From assembly GCA_964475955.1 (NCBI GenBank), contig CAYYZY010000150.1, positions 1-19,541 on the forward strand: DNA of 19,541 nt, in the 5' to 3' direction. Under the pieces are notes generated by a model. That model worked only from the letters and a program-made list of their open reading frames with translations. It did not search any database and was not told the origin of the DNA. How positions within the stretch are numbered: the stretch's first letter is position 1; the number at the start of each line of letters is the position of its first letter. The DNA comes from DATKZH01 sp964475955. Lineage in GTDB: Bacteria; Planctomycetota; Planctomycetia; Pirellulales; Thermoguttaceae. Shown here one piece after another: positions 14,581-19,541 of this stretch. Position numbers and translations under genes: made by a program.

Positions 14581-14924
14581 GGTTTCAGGTGAGTGGCGAG
14601 TGGCGAGTGGCGAGTGGTGAGTTACGCAGAAGCTACCGTCTGTTTCTCGAAGTAGGCGGTCGACAGTGGGGAACCACAGATGAACACGGATGAACGCAGA
14701 TGGGCGCCAGAGATGTCCATACGGTTCCGGGTCGGCGTGTGAGGTTCGAAGGAGCGGCTTACGGCCAAACCATCCAGGGAGTCCAAGGGCCACGCCCCCG
14801 ACCGGCCACGCGCCCCTACTTCTTCCTCAATCTGTGTCCATCCGTGTCCATCTGTGGTTCACCAACTTCCCTCGCCGTATCCTCTTCGTCCCTCATCCCT
14901 CATCATTCATCATTCATCATTCCC
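14581..14924. repeat. Intercistronic nested inverted-repeat element, copy B
   Basis: This element fills the gap between the pyrB stop and the pyrC ATG. The left arm (14591-14625) is GAGTGGC three times, GAGTGGT, then GAGTTAC. The right arm (about 14890-14924) is CCCTCAT twice, CATTCAT twice, then CATTCCC. The inner 22-bp inverted repeat 14671-14692 / 14839-14860 has one mismatch and is the same sequence as in copy A. 'AGTAGGCGGTCGAC.GTGGGGAACC' before it and 'TTCCTCAATCTGTGTCC' before the right repeat are also shared with copy A. The right arm runs into pyrB: the stop codon and last codons lie in it. Confidence 0.88.
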
Positions 14925-15888
14925 CCTCATCCTTCCCCGCCCCTGCGACCAGCGACAGCACGGCCATGCGCACGGCCACGCCGTTGGTGACCTGCTCGAG
15001 GATGGCCGAGTGGGAGCCGTCGGCCACGTCGGGCGTGACTTCCACGCCCCGGTTGATCGGGCCCGGGGCGAGGACGAGGATCTCCTCCTTGGCCAGGGCC
15101 ATGCGTTCGCGGTCCATGGCGTACAGGTGCGCGTATTCGCGGACCGAGGGGAACGGCCGCATCAACTGGCGCTCGAACTGGATGCGCAACAGGTTCAGCA
15201 CGTCGACCCGCGGCAGGATGTCGTCCAGGCTGTACGAATGCTCCACGCCCAACTCCTCCCAGCGCGGCGAGACGAGCGTCGACGGCCCGCACACGATCAC
15301 GTGCGCCCCGAGCGTCTTCAGGCCCCAGATGTTCGATCGGGCGGTGCGGCTGTGGGCGATGTCGCCGACCAGGGCCACGGTGAGCCCCTCGATCCGCCCG
15401 AGCCGCTGGCGGATGGTGAGGATGTCGAGCAACCCTTGCGTGGGGTGCTCGTGGGGGCCGTCGCCCGCGTTGACCACCGAGCAGCGGAGGTTCTCGGCCA
15501 ACAGGTGCGGCGTGCCGGGGGTTCGGTGGCGGACGACCATCACGTCGGCCCCCATGGCCTCGATGTTCTTGGCCGTGTCGATGACCGTCTCCCCCTTCGA
15601 GAGGCTGCTGGTGGCGGCGGAGAAGTCGATCGTGTCGGCCACCAGCCGGCGCGCGGCCAGCGTGAAGCTGGTGCGCGTGCGCGTCGAGTTCTCGAAGAAG
15701 AGGTTGACGCAGGTCTTGCCGGTCAACAGGGGCACCTTCTTGGTCCCCGTGCGGAGCACCTGCTTGAACGCGTCGGCCTTGTCGAGGACGGCGATGAGTT
15801 CCTCGGCCGAAAGCCCTTCGAGGCCCAACAGGTGCCGGCGCGTCCAGCAGGCCGGGACCTCGCCGACTTCGACAACTTCGGTGGTCAT
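14917..15888 (-). CDS. pyrB: Aspartate carbamoyltransferase, catalytic chain
   Basis: Transfers the carbamoyl group from carbamoyl phosphate to aspartate, the committed step of pyrimidine synthesis. The protein has 323 residues. The carbamoyl-phosphate loop 'FFENSTRTRTSF' is at 64-75. Other family motifs are 'SSLSKGE' (94-100), 'VVRHRTPG', 'AGDGPHEHPTQGLLD' (141-155), 'LVGDIAHSRTARSN' and, in the aspartate domain, 'LAPGPINRG'. A GGAGG lies about 12 bases before the ATG at 15888. The protein's last residues (KDEGE) and its TGA are encoded by the heptamer arm of repeat element B, so the C-terminal tip appears to be replaced or extended by repeat DNA. No regulatory chain (pyrI) is in view. First gene of pyrB-pyrC-NYN. 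Confidence 0.97.
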   Translation of the reverse strand: MTTEVVEVGEVPACWTRRHLLGLEGLSAEELIAVLDKADAFKQVLRTGTKKVPLLTGKTCVNLFFENSTRTRTSFTLAARRLVADTIDFSAATSSLSKGETVIDTAKNIEAMGADVMVVRHRTPGTPHLLAENLRCSVVNAGDGPHEHPTQGLLDILTIRQRLGRIEGLTVALVGDIAHSRTARSNIWGLKTLGAHVIVCGPSTLVSPRWEELGVEHSYSLDDILPRVDVLNLLRIQFERQLMRPFPSVREYAHLYAMDRERMALAKEEILVLAPGPINRGVEVTPDVADGSHSAILEQVTNGVAVRMAVLSLVAGAGKDEGE

Positions 15889-15991
15889 GGCGAGCGTCAA
15901 CCTCCTGTTCCCCGGGATCGTTGCCTGGCAGGCGGCCAGCCGGCGCTCGCTTCCCGGCGCGCGCGCCCCGCCGTCCGTTCGCCTCGGCGTG

Positions 15992-16020
15992 ATTCTAGCA
16001 CCGACGGCGATCCCTGCAAG
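15992..16020 (-). promoter_or_regulatory. Possible pyrB promoter
   Basis: Minus-strand -10 TAGAAT (15997-15992) with TTGCAG about 16 bp upstream (hexamer ending near 16014). The leader to the pyrB ATG at 15888 would be about 100 nt. No clear PyrR-type or attenuator structure was recognised in the leader. It is divergent from the GGDEF gene. Confidence 0.4.
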
Positions 16021-16035
16021 CCGCGGCCCGCGCAG

Positions 16036-16041
16036 TATAAT
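16036..16041 (+). promoter_or_regulatory. Consensus -10 (TATAAT) just before the GGDEF gene
   Basis: A perfect TATAAT that ends 8 bp before the ATG at 16050. With usual spacing, transcription would start at or next to the start codon, giving a leaderless or nearly leaderless mRNA. No convincing -35 is seen 16-18 bp upstream, and no Shine-Dalgarno sequence is present. Confidence 0.5.
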
Positions 16042-16049
16042 CGAACCCC

Positions 16050-16958
16050 ATGAGCTTCCCGCTTTCGGCTGAGGTCCTGATCGTGACCAGCGACGAGGCA
16101 ACGGCCCGGCGCTGGGCCGCCGCTCTGCGCGCGCCCGGCGCCCATATCCGCCGGGCGGACGACGACCTGCCCGACCCCGCCCGGCTCGACCTGGTCGTTG
16201 CCGACGGGTCCACCCCCCTGCCCTATTCCGACGATTTGACCGGCGCACCGGTGATGCCCGGCGCCACGCGCGCCACGCGCGCCACGCGGCCCGGCGTGGT
16301 TCGCGTCGGCGGGGAAGGATCGGCCGACGTGCAACTGCCGGCCGACGCCACCGACCGGGAGCTGCGGCTGGCGTGCCGCTTGTTGGCGGAGGTCGTGCGT
16401 CTGCGTCGCCGCGACCACGCTCGGCGAGAAACCGAGCGGCGGCTGACCGAAGAGGCGCTGACCGACCCGCTCACCGGCCTTCCCAATCGGCGCGCGTGGG
16501 ACCGCGCCCTCGAAGAGCGGATGGCCGCGGCCTGCGAGGAGCCCGGGCTGCTCTGCCTGGCGATCGTCGACCTCGACCACTTCAAGCGGGTCAACGATGC
16601 CCACGGCCATGCGGCGGGCGACGCCGTGCTGCGAGCAGCGGGCGAGGTGATCGCCGGGGGGCTCCGGGCGACCGACTTCGTCGCTCGGCTGGGGGGCGAC
16701 GAGTTCGGGCTGCTGCTCGCGGTGCGCGACGCGTCGATGGCCTGGGCCGTGGTGGATCGCGTGCGTCGGGGCCTACCGGCGGGTCTCGCCGAGCGGCAAG
16801 CGCAGCCGATCACGGCCAGCGCGGGCTTCCAAACCGCCCCCTGCGGGGAATCATCGTCCCCCCCGCCTTGCCCCGGCACCCTTTTCGCGGCGGCCGACGA
16901 CGCCCTGCGCAAAGCCAAACGGCTCGGCCGGGATCGGACGGTGGGAGGCGATTCCTGA
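16050..16958 (+). CDS. GGDEF diguanylate cyclase with receiver-like N-terminus
   Basis: Predicted to make cyclic di-GMP from two GTP in the cytoplasm; 302 residues. The GGDEF domain (about 137-300) has 'DPLTGLPNRRAW', 'DLDHFKRVNDAHGHAAGD' and an intact GGDEF signature at 215-219. The inhibitory I-site RxxD is present as RATD (206-209), five residues before GGDEF, so product feedback is expected. Residues 1-95 resemble a receiver domain ('EVLIVTSDEATARRW', possible acceptor Asp52 in 'LVVAD'), but the conserved Lys is not evident, so it may be degenerate. An ATR tripeptide is repeated three times (72-80), from three near-identical 9-bp units. A helical linker (about 103-136) joins the parts. 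It is convergent with the ABC permease gene, about 30 bp apart. No phosphodiesterase or kinase is nearby. Confidence 0.92.
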   Translation: MSFPLSAEVLIVTSDEATARRWAAALRAPGAHIRRADDDLPDPARLDLVVADGSTPLPYSDDLTGAPVMPGATRATRATRPGVVRVGGEGSADVQLPADATDRELRLACRLLAEVVRLRRRDHARRETERRLTEEALTDPLTGLPNRRAWDRALEERMAAACEEPGLLCLAIVDLDHFKRVNDAHGHAAGDAVLRAAGEVIAGGLRATDFVARLGGDEFGLLLAVRDASMAWAVVDRVRRGLPAGLAERQAQPITASAGFQTAPCGESSSPPPCPGTLFAAADDALRKAKRLGRDRTVGGDS

Positions 16959-16988
16959 ATGACCGGGCGCGACTGCGAGGCGAGCGAC

Positions 16989-18632
16989 CTACCCCGATCG
17001 CGTCACGGCGCGCCAGCGGACGTTGAAGAGGCTGAGGATCGTGGCCACGAGCGTCAGGTCGACCAGCACGTAGCAGGCGAGGAACATCGGCGCCGTCAGG
17101 GGCGACCAGCCGGCCGACTGGGCCAGCACCTCCTCGGCCGCCTCGAGGTGCAGCGGCAGGCTGAACGCGGCCGCAAACGGGCTGACGAACAGGTAGTCGC
17201 GAAGCTGGAGCGTCGCCGCCGCCTCGGGGAAGAACAGGTCGGCGAAGAGCTTCACCGCGATGGGCAGGGCGAACAGCAGGATGACGACCAGGTACGAAGT
17301 CATCAGCGAGACCGACGTCCGCCGAAAGAAAACCGAGCAGAACATGGCCAGCGTGGTCGTGGTCAGGCTCGTCACCAGGATGACGCCCAGGTATCCGAGC
17401 ACGGTGATGCTGTCCTGCCAGTACGTCCACGGCGGCAGCAGCCACGCCAACAGAAGCGGCCAGACCAGGAAGCTGGTGAGCACCATCGACACGCGCAGGC
17501 TGGAGACGATCTTGCCGCTGAGGATCTGCCAGGGAGAGAGCGTGGTGGTAAGCAACAGCTCCAGCGTTCGCCGCTCCCGCTCGTTGGTGACGGTGCCGGC
17601 GGCGAACACCGGCCCGACGAGCATGTTGAACAGGAGCACGTAGCTCGTGTACCAGGGAGCCCACTCCGGCTTGATGTAGAGACACACCGCCATCACGAAC
17701 AGGGCCAGGCCCATGCTCAACTGAATGACCAGCCGGAGCATCAACGTGCCGTGGCCGAACAGTTCGCTCCGCATTTCCTTGTCGTAAACGGGGTTGGCGC
17801 CGCCGGGCATCAGGTCGGCCCGCTTGCGGGGGGCGAAAAGGCTGTCGGGGAACTGGTCGCTGCGGATGACCATCCCGATCGCCTCGCGCTGCTCCTCGTC
17901 GAGGTCGACCACGTCTTCGGCCTCGGCGCCCACGTCGGGCGGGTGCATCAGCCGCGTGCTGATCATGCTCAGAAGCGCCCCGCACAGCACCAGGCACACG
18001 ACCGGGAACACCCCGGAAAGGAACAGCAGGCGGAACCAACCGGCCGCCTCGAACACGCTGTAGAACAACACGCCGAACAGCGCCAGCGGCAGGATCACCA
18101 GGTAGGCCACCACCGACGCGGCCACGCTCCGCGAGAAGTAGCTGCTACAGGCCACGCTGATCATGCCGAACGCCACGACCGACGCCGCCATCGCCGCGTA
18201 CGTGGCCAACACCTCCGACCAGTGCACTCCGCCCAGCGGCACGCAGAGCATCACGATCGGAAGCGAGCAGAGCACCAGCACCGCCAGGTGCGTCAGCGAG
18301 GCCAGCAGCTTGCCCACGACGATCGCCGCCGGGCGCATCGGGCTGGCGAGCAGCATCTCGTACGTCTTCCGCTCCTTCTCGCCGGAGATCGTCCCCGCCG
18401 CGAAGCTGGGGGCCATCAGCGACATCAGCAGGTACTGGCCCAGGAAGAAGAGGTTGACCAGCCGCTTCGCCTCCTCCGGGTTGCGCGTCAGGTCGAGCGT
18501 CCCCTCGGGCCACGCCACCAGCACGACCACCCCCAACAGGGCCACGTACACGAACAGCAGCACGAACGCCCGGGTCATCCGGAGGTTCACCAGCAGCTCG
18601 CGTTGGAGCACGGGGTTGTCGAGCAAGTACAT
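16989..18632 (-). CDS. ABC-2 type transporter permease, internally duplicated
   Basis: Membrane subunit of an ABC exporter; 547 residues, about twelve membrane segments. It is two ABC-2 halves fused in tandem. 'FAAGTISGEKERKTYEMLL' with 'VGKLLASL' in the first half (77-113) matches 'FAAGTVTNERERRTLELLL' with 'SGKIVSSL' in the second (343-379); a charged linker (about 232-290) lies between. Each half begins with the 'NPV...E' coupling segment (6-12 and 290-297), typical of ABC-2 permeases. The partner ATPase is at 19110-19541, with the four-helix-bundle gene and its repeat arms between them. The ATG at 18632 is preceded by CCTTCATCATTCCC repeat DNA without a Shine-Dalgarno sequence. The substrate cannot be told from sequence. 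Confidence 0.93.
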   Translation of the reverse strand: MYLLDNPVLQRELLVNLRMTRAFVLLFVYVALLGVVVLVAWPEGTLDLTRNPEEAKRLVNLFFLGQYLLMSLMAPSFAAGTISGEKERKTYEMLLASPMRPAAIVVGKLLASLTHLAVLVLCSLPIVMLCVPLGGVHWSEVLATYAAMAASVVAFGMISVACSSYFSRSVAASVVAYLVILPLALFGVLFYSVFEAAGWFRLLFLSGVFPVVCLVLCGALLSMISTRLMHPPDVGAEAEDVVDLDEEQREAIGMVIRSDQFPDSLFAPRKRADLMPGGANPVYDKEMRSELFGHGTLMLRLVIQLSMGLALFVMAVCLYIKPEWAPWYTSYVLLFNMLVGPVFAAGTVTNERERRTLELLLTTTLSPWQILSGKIVSSLRVSMVLTSFLVWPLLLAWLLPPWTYWQDSITVLGYLGVILVTSLTTTTLAMFCSVFFRRTSVSLMTSYLVVILLFALPIAVKLFADLFFPEAAATLQLRDYLFVSPFAAAFSLPLHLEAAEEVLAQSAGWSPLTAPMFLACYVLVDLTLVATILSLFNVRWRAVTRSG

Positions 18633-19113
18633 GGGAATGATGAAGGATGAAGGATGAAGGATGAAGGATAAATGGTCAGTTGCCAGGTCTCACTTCGATT
18701 TCTTGGCGTTCATGGCGCAGGTGGTGAAGATCGCGATGAGTTCTTCTCCCTCCCCGTGTAGGTCAGCAAGTCGCTTCTGGGGCATGATTCCACTTTCAAC
18801 GAGCAGTTCGAGCCAATAGCACGTTTCGTCCAGTTCCTGCAATCCTCCTTCCATCTTGCTGACGAATTCCGCTGTGGACCGGGCGCGACGCGCCTCGCGA
18901 TAGTGAGCGCCGGGCGACGTGCCGCTCTTAAGCACCTGCCGCCCGATCACCTGGGCCTCGGGGCTCTTCGGGAGCGACGCGTAGAGCCGGATGATGCGAA
19001 GCGCAAACGCCTTCGTCCGCGCGCCCAGATCCCGGTCCCTCCTCGCGTCGTCGCCGTCTTTCATCCTTCATCCCTCATCCTTCATCCTTCACCCTTCATC
19101 CCTCCTCCCTCAC
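18633..19113. repeat. Heptamer-flanked insertion carrying the four-helix-bundle gene (element C)
   Basis: The left arm has ATGAAGG four times in a row (18640-18667). The right arm (19065-19113) is seven CCTTCAT-like heptamers (CCTTCAT, CCCTCAT, CCTTCAT, CCTTCAC, CCTTCAT, CCCTCCT, CCCTCAC). The arms are inverted relative to each other and enclose one gene. The ATPase stop codon lies inside the right arm, the enclosed gene's ATG adjoins it, and the permease ATG abuts the left arm, so the element exactly fills the operon gap. It has no GAACCACAGATG inner repeat, unlike copies A and B. Confidence 0.8.
18690..19064 (-). CDS. Four-helix-bundle protein, 23S-IVP (S23) family
   Basis: A 124-residue small helical protein of the family first known from 23S rRNA intervening sequences; bAvd of diversity-generating retroelements is a relative. 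Family-typical features: 'RTKAFALRIIRLYASLPKS' (helix 1), 'QVLKSGTSPGAHYREARRARS' (43-63, compare the common 'QLxRSxxSIxANIAEG' helix 2), 'EFVSKMEGGLQELDETCYWLELL' (helix 3) and 'LIAIFTTCAMNAKKS' (helix 4). Its ATG lies at the edge of the heptamer arm, and the repeated GGATGAA unit gives the only upstream purines. No rRNA gene or reverse transcriptase is nearby. It lies between an ABC ATPase and its permease, so it is probably an inserted cargo gene rather than a transporter part (inference). Molecular function is unknown; nucleic-acid binding is suggested for relatives. Confidence 0.88.
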   Translation of the reverse strand: MKDGDDARRDRDLGARTKAFALRIIRLYASLPKSPEAQVIGRQVLKSGTSPGAHYREARRARSTAEFVSKMEGGLQELDETCYWLELLVESGIMPQKRLADLHGEGEELIAIFTTCAMNAKKSK

Positions 19114-19541
19114 GCCACCGCCCCTTTCGTGACCAGCATGAAGACGTCTTCCAGCGTGGGCTCCTTGTCGGCGAAGGAGTGCATGCGCACGCCGGCCGAG
19201 ACCAGGCGCTCCATCAGCAGGGCGACCTGGCGCTCGGTGGCGGCCAGCTCGACCGTAACGCGGTTGTTCTCGATCTGCACGTTTCGCGTTTCGGCCAGCC
19301 GGCGGATCAGCGACACGCCCAGGTCGGCGTTCTCCACGAACTTGATCTCCACGATCCGGTTGCGGCGGATGCGGCGGTGGACCTCGGCGATCGGCCCGCA
19401 CATCAGTTGGCCGTCGGGCGTCTGGACCAGCTTGCCCTGCTCGATGATCCCGATCGACGTGCAGCAGTCGGCCAGCTCGCTGAGGATGTGGCTGGAGATC
19501 AGGATCGTCTTCCCCATGTTGCGAAGCTCCTTGAGCAGGGC
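19110..19541 (-). CDS. ABC transporter ATP-binding protein (5' end beyond window)
   Basis: C-terminal part of the ATPase subunit that pairs with the downstream permease; at least 143 residues are visible and the frame is open through the right edge. 'GKTILISSHILSELADCCTSIGIIEQGKLV' contains the H-loop His of the ABC ATPase. Walker A, signature and Walker B motifs must lie to the right of the window. The tail ('VEIKFVEN...NNRVTVELAATERQVALLMERL...KEPTLEDVFMLVTKG') is the usual C-terminal domain of ABC-2 exporter ATPases, with the 'PTLEDVFM' signature. The TGA at 19112-19110 falls inside the heptamer array of element C, directly after GAVA. Probably first or upstream gene of the ATPase-S23-permease unit. 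Confidence 0.93.
   Translation of the reverse strand, partial: ALLKELRNMGKTILISSHILSELADCCTSIGIIEQGKLVQTPDGQLMCGPIAEVHRRIRRNRIVEIKFVENADLGVSLIRRLAETRNVQIENNRVTVELAATERQVALLMERLVSAGVRMHSFADKEPTLEDVFMLVTKGAVA

Noticed and set aside
11983..14592. An 869-codon plus-strand frame
   Set aside because: It runs through the palindrome gap and antisense to pyrC and the NYN gene; no domain is visible.
16959..18650. A 563-codon plus-strand frame
   Set aside because: Antisense to the ABC permease, which has clear membrane segments and duplicated ABC-2 motifs.
18690..19064. Diversity-generating retroelement accessory gene (avd)
   Set aside because: Relatives of this family act in such elements, but no reverse transcriptase or template/variable repeat is in the window.

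Overview
High-GC bacterial DNA, most likely from a planctomycete (Pirellulales-like). This is an inference from gene content: a very large PDZ-containing multihaem cytochrome c next to a Rieske/cytochrome b operon, a membrane protein with the planctomycete-style N-terminal 'ENPYASP' motif, few clear Shine-Dalgarno sequences, and GC-rich palindromic dispersed repeats. No rRNA, tRNA, CRISPR array or transposase gene was seen.

Region 1 (1-10027, all on the minus strand) is a respiratory quinol:cytochrome c oxidoreductase operon. In transcription order: a good promoter (TTGACA-17-GATAAC); the Rieske protein; a b6-type cytochrome b N-domain that keeps the cysteine used for covalent haem c(i) in b6f; a cytochrome b C-domain/subunit IV protein with a long extra membrane region; an intercistronic repeat element; a 1504-residue octahaem cytochrome c; a Tat-exported cupredoxin-like protein; and a dihaem c-type lipoprotein that runs off the left edge. 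Electrons would pass from quinol to cytochrome b/Rieske, then the multihaem protein, then the dihaem cytochrome.

Region 2 (10051-12766) has purD on the plus strand, a short block of paired hairpins, a two-helix membrane protein of unknown function, and a gene-poor stretch with GC palindromes. Region 3 (12767-15888, minus strand) is a pyrimidine operon: pyrB, a second intercistronic repeat element, pyrC, then a NYN-type nuclease gene that seems to have lost the middle of its domain. Region 4 (16036-16958, plus strand) is a GGDEF diguanylate cyclase with a TATAAT box only 8 bp from its ATG, divergent from pyrB.

Region 5 (16989-19541, minus strand) is an ABC-2 exporter (ATPase, cut by the right edge, and a duplicated permease). 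A four-helix-bundle (23S-IVP/S23 family) gene, flanked by inverted 7-bp tandem arrays, lies between the two.

The most unusual feature is a set of three elements at 6811-7199, 14581-14924 and 18633-19113. Each fills the whole gap between two co-directional genes, and each has arms built of degenerate heptamers, purine-rich on one side and pyrimidine-rich on the other. Two enclose a perfect or near-perfect 22-bp inverted repeat; the third encloses the S23-family gene. The transcripts would fold into long stems inside operon mRNAs, an arrangement that resembles 23S rRNA intervening sequences.
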